Assembly: GCA_020852705.1 (NCBI GenBank)
Contig: JADZAP010000031.1
Location: 1 to 64,000, forward strand
Direction of reading: 5' to 3'
Source of the DNA: Ignavibacteria bacterium
GTDB taxonomy: Bacteria > Bacteroidota > Ignavibacteria > Tepidaquicellales > OLB5
Length of the DNA: 64,000 bases
Shown one piece after another: positions 54,499-63,371 of this stretch (position 1 is the stretch's first letter; every line of letters starts with the position of its first letter). Below the pieces are notes generated by a model. It ran no database searches. It had not been told where the DNA came from and saw nothing but the letters and a program-made list of their open reading frames with translations. A program made the position numbers and the translations under genes.

Positions 54499-56312
54499 AC
54501 GATAAAGAAATAAATTCTTACCTGTTAAACAGCAGAACTGCAATAAATTGGAAAAAGATAGGCACAAAACGCAGGGCGGGTATTGCAGTTCCATTGTTCT
54601 CGCTTTATTCAAAAACGAGTACCGGTATTGGAGAACTTACTGATTTAGTTTTACTTGCTGAGTGGTGTTTAAAAACAGGTATTTCTATAATCCAGCTTTT
54701 ACCGTTAAATGATGTTGGAAGTGATTTTGCTCCTTACAGCTCAGTTTCCTCATTTGCAATTGATCCAATGTACCTTAACTTAAATAAATTAAACGTTGTG
54801 CTATCGCAGGAACAAATGCACAAACTAGAAATTTTAAGGAAAAAATTCCGCCCGCTATTTGGCAGAGTAAATTATAAAATTAAAAATTGCAAGATTGAAT
54901 TTCTTTGGGATATATATAAAGGAAGAAAAACAGATGATATTGTAAATTACACTGCATTTAAAAATTCCAACAAATATTGGCTGCATGATTATGCTGTATA
55001 TAAAGTTATTGCAGAAAATAATATTTCAAAGGGATGGGTTGAATGGCAGGAAGGATTGCGGGAATTCAGCATAGAAACTACATCACATTTTGAAAAATTG
55101 AATTATGAAAGGATTGAATTTTACAAATGGATTCAATGGCAATTGTACGAACAATTCTGTGAAGTTAAAAATGTAATTTCTAAAAAAGGAATATTGATTA
55201 TGGGAGATATACCTTTTTTGGTTTCCCGTGAAAGTGCCGATGTTTGGGCACATCAAAATTATTTCCATCTTCAGCTTAGTGCAGGTGCACCTCCTGATAT
55301 GTATTTTGCAATGGGTCAGAAATGGGGAATGCCTCCATACAACTGGAATGCAATTGCCAATGATGGATTTACTTATTTAAAAGAAAAACTAAAATATGCG
55401 GAAAATTTTTATGATATGTACAGGATAGATCATTTTGTTGGACTTTTCAGAGTTTGGGTAAGTCCAGCAAACGATTTTACAAAACCCGGAAGTTTTATGC
55501 CAAAAGAAGAATATCTTTGGGAAGCTCATGGACGGAAAATAATTGATGCTATGCTCTCAGCTAGTCAAATGCTTCCTTGCGGAGAAGATCTTGGTACTGT
55601 TCCTGCATGTTCATACCATGTTTTATATGAATATGGTATTCCTGGAATTGATTTTCAGCGATACTATAAATCTAATTATAATTTTAACAGACTTCATGAA
55701 TACAGGCTTAATTCAGCGGCTGTTTTATCCACACATGATTCAAGTTTTTGGGTAAATTGGTGGAAATTTGAAGCCGGTACAATTGATGAAAAGTTATATG
55801 AATTAATTTGTGAAAAAGCAGGAATACCAAAAGGACATTACAATTATGCAAAAACCTTATTATTTAATAAATCATTATCCGGAAACGGAAGGCTATATTG
55901 GAACTCTGAAATTAATTCTCCAAACATTATTTCTGAAATACTCCATACCCAATCCGAATTGATTAGCAGTTTGATTTATGCTTATGGGGAAAGTTTCAGA
56001 GAAAAAGAAAAGTATATTCAGTTTTTGCAACTTAATGGTGAATTTTCCGAAATAACTCCAAATTTAATTAAACGGGTGCTGGAATCTATTAATTTTTCAA
56101 ATTCCATATTCAGTATTCAGTTATTGCAGGATTATTTAACTCTGGATTCAGAACTTTGCAAAAAGTTAAACAAATATAGCAGCCGAATAAATACACCCGG
56201 CACAATAAATAGAAATAATTGGTCTCAACTGCAGCCAATCTCACTTGAAAAATTACTAGAATTGGAAATAAACCCTGTTATTAAAGAAATTATAAAATCT
56301 TCTGGAAGATAA
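54495..56312 (+). CDS. malQ: 4-alpha-glucanotransferase (GH77)
   Basis: MalQ transfers alpha-1,4-glucan chains between acceptors in glycogen and maltodextrin use. Catalytic parts are visible: the nucleophile Asp in MYRIDHFVGLFRVW, Glu in CGEDLGTVPACS and the stabiliser Asp in LSTHDSSFWVNWW, plus MGDIPFLVSRESADVW. At 605 residues it is about 100 longer than bacterial MalQ; the extra C-terminal part (helical, NFSNSIFSIQLLQDYL) is not assigned. Start is TTG 54495 overlapping the GH57 stop (TTGA) behind AAGGAGA, so the pair is coupled. Confidence 0.94.
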   Translation: MNDKEINSYLLNSRTAINWKKIGTKRRAGIAVPLFSLYSKTSTGIGELTDLVLLAEWCLKTGISIIQLLPLNDVGSDFAPYSSVSSFAIDPMYLNLNKLNVVLSQEQMHKLEILRKKFRPLFGRVNYKIKNCKIEFLWDIYKGRKTDDIVNYTAFKNSNKYWLHDYAVYKVIAENNISKGWVEWQEGLREFSIETTSHFEKLNYERIEFYKWIQWQLYEQFCEVKNVISKKGILIMGDIPFLVSRESADVWAHQNYFHLQLSAGAPPDMYFAMGQKWGMPPYNWNAIANDGFTYLKEKLKYAENFYDMYRIDHFVGLFRVWVSPANDFTKPGSFMPKEEYLWEAHGRKIIDAMLSASQMLPCGEDLGTVPACSYHVLYEYGIPGIDFQRYYKSNYNFNRLHEYRLNSAAVLSTHDSSFWVNWWKFEAGTIDEKLYELICEKAGIPKGHYNYAKTLLFNKSLSGNGRLYWNSEINSPNIISEILHTQSELISSLIYAYGESFREKEKYIQFLQLNGEFSEITPNLIKRVLESINFSNSIFSIQLLQDYLTLDSELCKKLNKYSSRINTPGTINRNNWSQLQPISLEKLLELEINPVIKEIIKSSGR

Positions 56313-56410
56313 ATTTTGATTTTTGACGGATATAAAAGATATAGAGTATTTTAAATTGAGTTATAATTGCATATAATTAAAAAAATTAATTATAAAAACA
56401 GATTAACTTT

Positions 56411-56752
56411 ATGAAGGATAATTCCAAGTTAGTTATTATTAAGACGGTTCATACAGTTATTTGGATATTATTTGTTGGCTTAATTTTTTATATAGTTTAT
56501 TCAGGAATTACCGGAAAAATAACATTGCTTACATGGATTGCTATTTGTATTATAGTTTTGGAAGGATTAATTTTAGCAATTTTTAAGCTTTATTGTCCTT
56601 TAACAATTTTGGCAAGAAAATATTCTGATTCGAAACTTGATAATTTTGATATTTACCTGCCTAACTGGTTAGCAAAGAACAACAAGTTAATTTTTACTGA
56701 AATATATTTGATTGGTGTAATATTGGTTTTATATAGATCCTCACAGTTGTAA
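56411..56752 (+). CDS. Small membrane protein of unknown function
   Basis: A 113-residue protein with about four hydrophobic helices: TVIWILFVGLIFYIVYSG, TLLTWIAICIIVLEGLILAI, and a terminal ILVLYRSS region. Between them CPLTILARKYSDSKLDNFDIYLPNWLAKNNKLIF resembles DUF2784-type inner-membrane proteins (CPLT motif), but I would not assign it firmly. It follows malQ by 98 bp and converges on the polyphosphate kinase gene. Role unknown. Confidence 0.7.
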   Translation: MKDNSKLVIIKTVHTVIWILFVGLIFYIVYSGITGKITLLTWIAICIIVLEGLILAIFKLYCPLTILARKYSDSKLDNFDIYLPNWLAKNNKLIFTEIYLIGVILVLYRSSQL

Positions 56753-56783
56753 TCTGCTATAATTTACTTTAAACAATCATTCT

Positions 56784-57704
56784 TTACTCGTTTAATAATT
56801 GGTCTTTAGCTGCCACAAGTTCGTTAATTTCGGAGCTTGATAATTTAGGGTAAGTTAAGTCCAAATTCTCTAAAGTACCTACAATAATATCTCCAACCGC
56901 TGCCCGCATAAACCATTTTTTATCAGCGGGAATGATATACCAGGGGGCATAATCAGTACTGGTATTTTCAATTGCATTTTCAAATGCCTCCATATATTTA
57001 TCCCAGTTCTGTCTTTCTTTTACATCCCCGGCTGAAAACTTCCAGTTTTTTTCTGGTTCTTCAATACGAGCGAGAAATCTCTCTTTCTGTTCTTTTTTAG
57101 ATACATGCAGAAAGAATTTAATTATTATCGTCCCATTATCATAAGCCATTTTTTCAAAGTTATTAATCATATTAAAGCGTGATTCCCAAAATTTTTCATT
57201 AATTAATTCAATTGTATCAATGCCGGGTAAATTTTGATTCAATATATATTCAGGGTGAACTCTTGTAACCAATACTTCTTCGTAATGTGAGCGGTTGAAA
57301 ATTGAAATCATCCCTTTTCGCGGCATTGCTTTATTTATTCTCCACAGAAAATCATGTTCAAGTTCTTCCACAGAAGGCTGTTTAAAACTTGATACAACAC
57401 ATCCTTGCGGATTAATTCCGGTCATTACATGTTTTATTGTCCCATCCTTACCTGCAGCATCCATTGCCTGAAATACAATCAAAATTGAATATTTATTCAT
57501 AGCATATAGCATATCCTGTAATTCGGAAAGTCTTTTTATATCTTTTTCAAGCATTTCTGCAGCATCATCTTTATCTTTAAAATTTGCTGTATAATTGGTA
57601 TCGAAAACATTCAAATTGACCTTATTTCCCGGTTTTACCAGCATGTTTGAATCATTTTTGAAGTTATTATCTGTAGAAATATTTTCTTTAGAATTTTTTC
57701 CCAT
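56784..57704 (-). CDS. Polyphosphate kinase 2 (class III-like)
   Basis: A 306-residue PPK2, which moves phosphate between polyphosphate and nucleotides. The Walker A is AMDAAGKDGTIKHVMTGINPQG, followed by SSFKQPSVEELEHDFLWR, RKGMISIFNRSHYEEVLVTRVHP and the Walker B/lid region. The sequence of the Walker A and the NPQG and HDFLW motifs matches my recall of class III enzymes, which can phosphorylate AMP as well as ADP, rather than class I or II; this is a judgement by motif and needs alignment. The TPR protein gene is 9 bp upstream on the same strand, probably one transcript. Confidence 0.9.
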   Translation of the reverse strand: MGKNSKENISTDNNFKNDSNMLVKPGNKVNLNVFDTNYTANFKDKDDAAEMLEKDIKRLSELQDMLYAMNKYSILIVFQAMDAAGKDGTIKHVMTGINPQGCVVSSFKQPSVEELEHDFLWRINKAMPRKGMISIFNRSHYEEVLVTRVHPEYILNQNLPGIDTIELINEKFWESRFNMINNFEKMAYDNGTIIIKFFLHVSKKEQKERFLARIEEPEKNWKFSAGDVKERQNWDKYMEAFENAIENTSTDYAPWYIIPADKKWFMRAAVGDIIVGTLENLDLTYPKLSSSEINELVAAKDQLLNE

Positions 57705-57713
57705 AATTGAAAT

Positions 57714-58574
57714 TTACTCCGCTAATTTCTTTAATCTATTTTTTTCTGATTTTTCTAACCAAATATCATCTCTAAGTAACTCATAAGCACGTTTAAAATA
57801 AAGTTTTGATTCTTTATCTTTACCAAGCATAATTAAACACTCACCAATTTCCTTAAAATTATATCCGTCTTCAGAATTTAGTAATTTTTTATTTTCATTT
57901 TGCAGCGATATCTGCATATTTAAAGCTTCCTCTGCGTTTCCCATTTCACGCATTACTCTTGCAACAGACCATTTTGCAATACTTAATTGTTGTTTGTTAT
58001 TCTGCAAAGAATGATATTCAACATTTTTCTTATGAAGCTCAATTGCCTTATCAAATTCCATCATATCAAAATAAGTCCATGCTGTGTTATTATATAATGA
58101 GCCAAGCCACCTTTTAGCATTTTCATCATTTGATTCCATTGCCAATTTTATCGCAATCTCATTCCATTTAATTGAATCCTCTCCATTAGTTACAATTCCC
58201 ATCATGTGTGCAGCATCAATTGCAAGATATTCTTCACCGTATTTTTCAGCCTGAAGGAATGCGGCTTTAAACAGTTCACTAGCTTTATTAATTTCACCAT
58301 TTGAATTATATGTTCTGCCTCGCTCAAGCATATATCTAATTCTGGGGATAATATGTTCTGCACGGATAATTTTCATTGCTTTATCCAATATCACATGCGC
58401 CATGTCAAATTTTTTCCGTAAGCTATAAGTGCGGGCTAACTGTGTAAGCAGTTCAATATAATATCCTCTATCTTTACTTTTTTCAGCAGAAGGTAAAATG
58501 TCTCTAAATTTTTTTTCCGTTGCTGCAGGGTTGTTATAATCCCATAACTTATCAAAATCTCTTTGTTCAGCCAA
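57714..58574 (-). CDS. TPR repeat protein
   Basis: A 286-residue helical protein with about six to seven tetratricopeptide-like repeats (LLTQLARTYSLRKKFDMAHVILDKAM, AAFLQAEKYGEEYLAIDAAHMMG, NNTAWTYFDMMEFDKAIELHKKNV, WSVARVMREMGNAEEALNMQ, ECLIMLGKDKESKLYFKRAYELL). No signal peptide; start is TTG at 58574. TPR proteins bind other proteins; here the partner may be the downstream PPK2, 9 bp away, but this is inference. The function is otherwise open. Confidence 0.75.
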   Translation of the reverse strand: MAEQRDFDKLWDYNNPAATEKKFRDILPSAEKSKDRGYYIELLTQLARTYSLRKKFDMAHVILDKAMKIIRAEHIIPRIRYMLERGRTYNSNGEINKASELFKAAFLQAEKYGEEYLAIDAAHMMGIVTNGEDSIKWNEIAIKLAMESNDENAKRWLGSLYNNTAWTYFDMMEFDKAIELHKKNVEYHSLQNNKQQLSIAKWSVARVMREMGNAEEALNMQISLQNENKKLLNSEDGYNFKEIGECLIMLGKDKESKLYFKRAYELLRDDIWLEKSEKNRLKKLAE

Positions 58575-58618
58575 AATGTTAAATCAAATTACCGATTATA
58601 TTTTTACTTACTGCAGGT

Positions 58619-58640
58619 ACAACTTCCCAACTAAAGTTGT
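58619..58640. promoter_or_regulatory. Inverted repeat upstream of the TPR-PPK2 operon
   Basis: ACAACTT (58619-58625) and AAGTTGT (58634-58640) form a perfect 7-bp inverted repeat with 8 nt between, about 45-66 bp before the TPR start. It may be an operator or part of a weak terminator for the upstream gene; low confidence. Confidence 0.25.
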
Positions 58641-58756
58641 TGAAATTAATAGAATAAAGCGTTTAAATTTTGTTTTATTTCCGCTTTATTTTTTTTAACT
58701 AATTGCTTTTAAAAACAGGATATCACCAGATCTTGATTAATAATAAATGCTTAAAC

Positions 58757-59938
58757 TTACTCCCCTGCTCTGAATGCCGGTATCCCTGTAATATCTTCAC
58801 CAATTATAAGTGTATGCATTTCATGTGTTCCTTCGTAAGTCTTAACTGATTCCAGATTATTTGCATGTCTCATAATGGGGTATTCATCAAGTATTCCGTT
58901 TGCACCAAGTATTTCACGAGCCATACGGCAGATTGTTAAAGCTGCTTCGCAATTGTTGCGTTTAGCCATTGAAACTTGAGTATGTTTCAATGTTCCGTCA
59001 TCTTTCATTCTTCCTAAGCGATATACTAATAATTGTCCTTTAGTTATCTCATTCAGCATCCATACAAGTTTTTCCTGAGTGATTTGGAATGCTGCAATTG
59101 GTTTATCGAACTGAATACGCGACAATGAATATTCAAGAGCCGTTGCATAACACTCCATAGCGCTTCCAAGTACACCCCATGCAATACCATACCTTGCCTG
59201 GTTTAAACAGCCTAAAGGTCCTTTTAAACCCTTAACATTTGGCAGCAAATTTGCTTCCGGAACAAACACATCCTGTAGGGTAATTTCACCTGTAATAGAA
59301 GCACGTAAAGATAACTTTCCTTTTGTCTCGGGTGTTTCGAAACCTTTAAATCCGCGTTCAACCAAAAAACCATGCACAACACCTTCAAGTTTAGCCCAAA
59401 CAACAGCAATATCAGCAATAGGTGAATTTGTAATCCACATTTTTGCACCATTTAAAATATATCCCCCATCAACTTTTTTAGCATTAGTTATCATTCCTCC
59501 TGGATTAGAACCAAAATCAGGTTCAGTCAATCCAAAGCAGCCAATCTTTTGAGCTTTTGCAAGCTGCGGAAGCCATTTCTTTTTTTGTTCTTCTGAGCCA
59601 TAAGCAAAAATAGGATACATAACGAGAGCTGATTGTACAGAGGCAAAGCTTCGCAAACCTGAGTCTCCCCTTTCCAATTCAGTCATCATTAACCCGTAAG
59701 CAACGTTATTAACTTCCATTCCGCCATAAATTGAAGGTAAAGTAGGTCCAAAAAAACCAAGTTCAGCCATTTTGGGGATAAGATGTTTAGGGAATGTCAT
59801 TGCCTGATTATGTTTTTCAATTATTGGTATTACCTCATTTGAGACAAATTCTCTTGTTGTATCTCTTATCATTTTTTCTTCTTCAGAAAGAAGAGCATCA
59901 ATATTAAAATAATCAACACCTTTATAATTTATTGACAT
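58757..59938 (-). CDS. Glutaryl-CoA dehydrogenase-like acyl-CoA dehydrogenase
   Basis: A 393-residue FAD-dependent acyl-CoA dehydrogenase. The text is that of glutaryl-CoA dehydrogenase: ELERGDSGLRSFASVQSALVMYPI, GCFGLTEPDFGSNPGGM, MWITNSPIADIAVVWAK, and the catalytic base Glu in VKTYEGTHEMHTLIIGEDI. Glutaryl-CoA dehydrogenases also decarboxylate their product to crotonyl-CoA; related enzymes oxidise other short acyl-CoA, so the substrate is likely but not proven. No lysine or tryptophan degradation genes are adjacent. It stands alone by spacing (about 180 bp before, 34 bp after). Confidence 0.88.
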   Translation of the reverse strand: MSINYKGVDYFNIDALLSEEEKMIRDTTREFVSNEVIPIIEKHNQAMTFPKHLIPKMAELGFFGPTLPSIYGGMEVNNVAYGLMMTELERGDSGLRSFASVQSALVMYPIFAYGSEEQKKKWLPQLAKAQKIGCFGLTEPDFGSNPGGMITNAKKVDGGYILNGAKMWITNSPIADIAVVWAKLEGVVHGFLVERGFKGFETPETKGKLSLRASITGEITLQDVFVPEANLLPNVKGLKGPLGCLNQARYGIAWGVLGSAMECYATALEYSLSRIQFDKPIAAFQITQEKLVWMLNEITKGQLLVYRLGRMKDDGTLKHTQVSMAKRNNCEAALTICRMAREILGANGILDEYPIMRHANNLESVKTYEGTHEMHTLIIGEDITGIPAFRAGE

Positions 59939-59972
59939 ATCTTGTTTAACTGCCTTCCTAAAATTATACAGA

Positions 59973-61358
59973 TTATATCAGGACAGACATTTCCTTTCTA
60001 TTATTTTTTTGACCTGTTTTAAGTTCTTTTATTACTTCTTTATTTACTTTAAGGGAATTTAGAATTTTTTTTAGACTGTTTTTATTTCCTTTTACTACAA
60101 GTTTAATTTCCTTTGTTAAATATTTTGTTGAAATTATTTCAGCATATTGGTGTATTTTGTTGATGATTTTATATGCATCGGGATTATCAGCAGGAATTTT
60201 GACTTCGAGAGTTTCGATTTCTGCATGCATTAAATCAATTATTTTGTCAAACAGACTGCTTAAATTTATTCCTTTAAAAGCAGATATAAAAACACACTCC
60301 GGATATTTTTCCCTTAATCCAGGAATTATATCATGATTATTTACTTCTACAAGCTTATCAACTTTATTAAATACCATAATTACAGGTTTGGTTTCAGCAC
60401 CAATATCTTTAAGTGTATCTTCAACAACCTGAATCTGATCATCATAGCTATCACTTGAAACATCTACTACATGCAATAATATATCGGCTTCAACAACTTC
60501 AGCGAGAGTGCTTTTAAAAGACTCAATGAGATCGTGAGGCAGGTTACGAATGAATCCAACTGTATCACTAATTAAGACCGGGATAGGAAGTTTTTCACCA
60601 TTTATTTCTTTAAGCAGTTTTGTTGATGTATCAAGTGTAGCAAATAGCTTGTTTTCCACATAAACGCCAGCATTTGTCAAAAGATTCAGCAAAGTTGATT
60701 TACCTACATTAGTATAACCAACAAGAGCTATTCGTGAAAATCCCGCCCGCATTTGCCGCTGAGTTTTACGCTGCTCTTCAATCTTTTTCAGTTTTTCTTT
60801 CAGCATACTTATACGAGTGCCTATCAGACGTCTATCTGTTTCTATCTGTGTTTCGCCCGGTCCCTTTGTACCAATTCCGCCAAGCTGTTTGGATAAGTGA
60901 GTCCATTGGCGTGTTAAGCGGGCTTGAAGATACTGTAATTGAGCAAGTTCAACCTGTGTTTTTGCTTCAGAAGTTCTAGCGTTTGAGGCAAAAATATCAA
61001 GGATTAAAGCCGGTTTATCTATTACTTTACATTTGATAATCTTCTCAAGGTTTCTTATTTGTGTTGGTGAAAGAGAATTTTCAAAAATTACAAGATCTAT
61101 TTTTTCATCTTCAACTTTTTCTGCAATTTCTTCTGCTTTACCTTTACCTATAAATAATGATTTATCTATCTTATCTCGCTCCTGATAAACTTTATCAACT
61201 ACTTTAGCACCGGCTGTTTGAGTTAAGAATTCCAGCTCTTCAAGGTGCTCTTTAAATATTTTTTGCTTTACAGTTTTTGCTGTAGTTGATTTGGGTATAG
61301 TGGTGCAAACAAGTATAGCTTTTTCTTCTTCTTTATGTGTAGTGTAATATTTATTCAA
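59973..61358 (-). CDS. hflX: GTPase HflX
   Basis: HflX is a ribosome-associated GTPase that can split stalled 70S ribosomes. The 461-residue protein has the N-terminal HflX domain with LVIFENSLSPTQIRNLEK, the linker signature GGIGTKGPGETQIETDRR, then the G domain: VGYTNVGKSTLLNLLT, DTVGFIRNLPHDLIESF, VFNKVDKL and a SAFKG. The C-terminal ~90-residue domain is present, so it is the long form. Start is TTG at 61358; no good ribosome-binding site is seen, and the usual KAILVCTTIP start is a few residues in. Confidence 0.94.
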   Translation of the reverse strand: MNKYYTTHKEEEKAILVCTTIPKSTTAKTVKQKIFKEHLEELEFLTQTAGAKVVDKVYQERDKIDKSLFIGKGKAEEIAEKVEDEKIDLVIFENSLSPTQIRNLEKIIKCKVIDKPALILDIFASNARTSEAKTQVELAQLQYLQARLTRQWTHLSKQLGGIGTKGPGETQIETDRRLIGTRISMLKEKLKKIEEQRKTQRQMRAGFSRIALVGYTNVGKSTLLNLLTNAGVYVENKLFATLDTSTKLLKEINGEKLPIPVLISDTVGFIRNLPHDLIESFKSTLAEVVEADILLHVVDVSSDSYDDQIQVVEDTLKDIGAETKPVIMVFNKVDKLVEVNNHDIIPGLREKYPECVFISAFKGINLSSLFDKIIDLMHAEIETLEVKIPADNPDAYKIINKIHQYAEIISTKYLTKEIKLVVKGNKNSLKKILNSLKVNKEVIKELKTGQKNNRKEMSVLI

Positions 61359-61430
61359 ATTGAATTGTTACGTTATCTTAAAATAAGTTTGAAGGTTTCA
61401 ACTATTGGAATATTTAATTAAATTCTGTTG

Positions 61431-63242
61431 TTAATATATTTCCAGTTTCTTAGTATCCTGATTAAAATAAAAGAATTTTGAAGGTGCATTATACGGTGAT
61501 GTGCGTGTTTCTTTTTCATCACTTGCGGAAAAATAAAATTTAATATTATCAGCTTTAATATCAAATGGAACAGTTAGAGAATATCTTCCTGAATTATTTT
61601 TATCAATTTTATCATCAGGAACCATGAGGAGTTCTTTAAATTCATTTCCATTTTGCGAATAATACATTTTAATTTTTTCAGGTAATACAGAATTTTTTGA
61701 AGCAACATTTATTGATATAATCTGGCTCTCACCATTATCTGTAATATCTGGTTTATTGCTTAATATCATTCCAAAATATAATGCAGCATCGTAAGCATTT
61801 ATTAAACCCCATCCAAACACATTGTTAGGTGAATTATGTTTGTTGGCAGACATTTTAAGTGCTTCTTTAACCTGTTCAGGTGTCAACTCCGGATGGACAG
61901 ATAAAATTAGTGCGCATACACCTGCTGTAAGCGGTCCTGAAAAAGATGTTCCGCTTACATAAGAATAACCTGCTGTATCATATGTAAATGAATACGAAGC
62001 GGCAGCGTACACATCAACACCCATTGCAACAACATCGGGTTTAATTCTGCCATCACTAGTAGGTCCATTTGAGCTAAATACTGCAATTCTGCCTGCACTA
62101 TCTACAGCACCAACAGCAATAACATCTTCACCATCAGGCGGAGAAACAATACTTGGAGGGTTTGTTTGGTATTCATTTCCCATTGAGTTAACTACAACAA
62201 CCCCAAGCTTTGCTGCAATTTCCGCAGCTTGCACAATAATTGTTGTTTTTCCGTTCATATCTTTATAATCGTAATTATTATTCGGAGGGTCAAAAGGTTT
62301 ATATATAAGACTGCTTGAGATAACTTCGACTCCGCGGGATTCCATCCATTCAACTCCTTCAAGCCAATAATCTTCCTCAACCGGTGTTTCAGTTGCACCT
62401 GCTTCGGTTTTGCTTAAATAAAACTCAACATCAAAAGCAGGACCAATTAATTGTCCCGGGAAATAACCACCAAGTGTTGACATAGTAGATGTACCATGTC
62501 CATCCTGATCGTAAGAATCACCCGGTATTTGATTAGGCTGCATCTGATACTGAACTGAATCATCTTTGAATATCCAATCATATTCATCCTTAACGTTTCT
62601 TGTATCCAATGCTTCATGTTTTCGCCAGTTAAAACCATCATCACACATTCCAAGAGTTACCCCAAAACCTGTTACTCCTATGTTGTGAAGTGCCGGAACA
62701 TTTATCTGCTGATTTTGCCAATATGAATAGCCATAATCATATTTAGTTTTTTCAGTAATATATCTTATTGAATTATTTTTAGATTTTCCTGAAGGAATAA
62801 TTTTTACTTTTTCTAAATATCCAACACCTTCAATTTTTTCTACAAATGAAAGTTTTTTAACTTCATCAAGTTTATCTTTTTTCACAATAATGCTTACAGC
62901 ATTTAGCCATTTTGATACTGCTTTTGGTTCAATACCAAGAGATTTAATCTGCTGAATATAACTTTGGTTCACAGGAATATCGTTATAGCTTACAAGCATA
63001 TCAGCTGTAAGTACTTTTGACCTTCGCCAAAGTGCTTTTTCGGTTAATTCAGCAATTGCAAGGTTATAACCTTCGCTGCCTTTTACAAGGGCATCACCGA
63101 GTTTAAAATTTCCTTTATCTTTAAAATAAATCCAGTATCTATAGGCGTTGGTTTCAGGACTTATTGTTTGGCTTAACGCTATAGGTGTTAGCTGAAGAGT
63201 GAACAGGAAAAATATAATTATTTTTATTTTAGGCAAGCTCAA
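61431..63242 (-). CDS. Exported subtilisin-like serine protease (S8)
   Basis: A 603-residue S8 peptidase with a signal peptide (IKIIIFFLFTLQLTPIALSQ), an inhibitor-like propeptide (WLNAVSIIVKK region), and the catalytic triad: Asp in MCDDGFN (near 201), His in DQDGHGTS (near 249), Ser in SGTSFSGP (near 432). The C-terminal ~100 residues are a beta domain (SQIISINVASKN, DNIKFYFSASDEK). Unlike the metalloprotease at 15470, it has no NYPNPFNP-type T9SS sorting domain, so it probably stays in the periplasm or follows another route. Start TTG 63242. Substrate unknown. Confidence 0.9.
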   Translation of the reverse strand: MSLPKIKIIIFFLFTLQLTPIALSQTISPETNAYRYWIYFKDKGNFKLGDALVKGSEGYNLAIAELTEKALWRRSKVLTADMLVSYNDIPVNQSYIQQIKSLGIEPKAVSKWLNAVSIIVKKDKLDEVKKLSFVEKIEGVGYLEKVKIIPSGKSKNNSIRYITEKTKYDYGYSYWQNQQINVPALHNIGVTGFGVTLGMCDDGFNWRKHEALDTRNVKDEYDWIFKDDSVQYQMQPNQIPGDSYDQDGHGTSTMSTLGGYFPGQLIGPAFDVEFYLSKTEAGATETPVEEDYWLEGVEWMESRGVEVISSSLIYKPFDPPNNNYDYKDMNGKTTIIVQAAEIAAKLGVVVVNSMGNEYQTNPPSIVSPPDGEDVIAVGAVDSAGRIAVFSSNGPTSDGRIKPDVVAMGVDVYAAASYSFTYDTAGYSYVSGTSFSGPLTAGVCALILSVHPELTPEQVKEALKMSANKHNSPNNVFGWGLINAYDAALYFGMILSNKPDITDNGESQIISINVASKNSVLPEKIKMYYSQNGNEFKELLMVPDDKIDKNNSGRYSLTVPFDIKADNIKFYFSASDEKETRTSPYNAPSKFFYFNQDTKKLEIY

Positions 63243-63371
63243 ATTACTCCATTGTTATAGTTATAAGTTCAAACTGAATTTAATATTTACAATATTTTTA
63301 TAATTCATTGCCATATTTGAAATCAAGAATTAATAAAAATACCAAATTTAAGTATTAAGTTTTAAATTTTA

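Noticed and set aside
54495-54612. Antisense frame across the GH57-malQ junction
   Set aside because: Overlaps the well-supported malQ start and has no motif; shadow frame.
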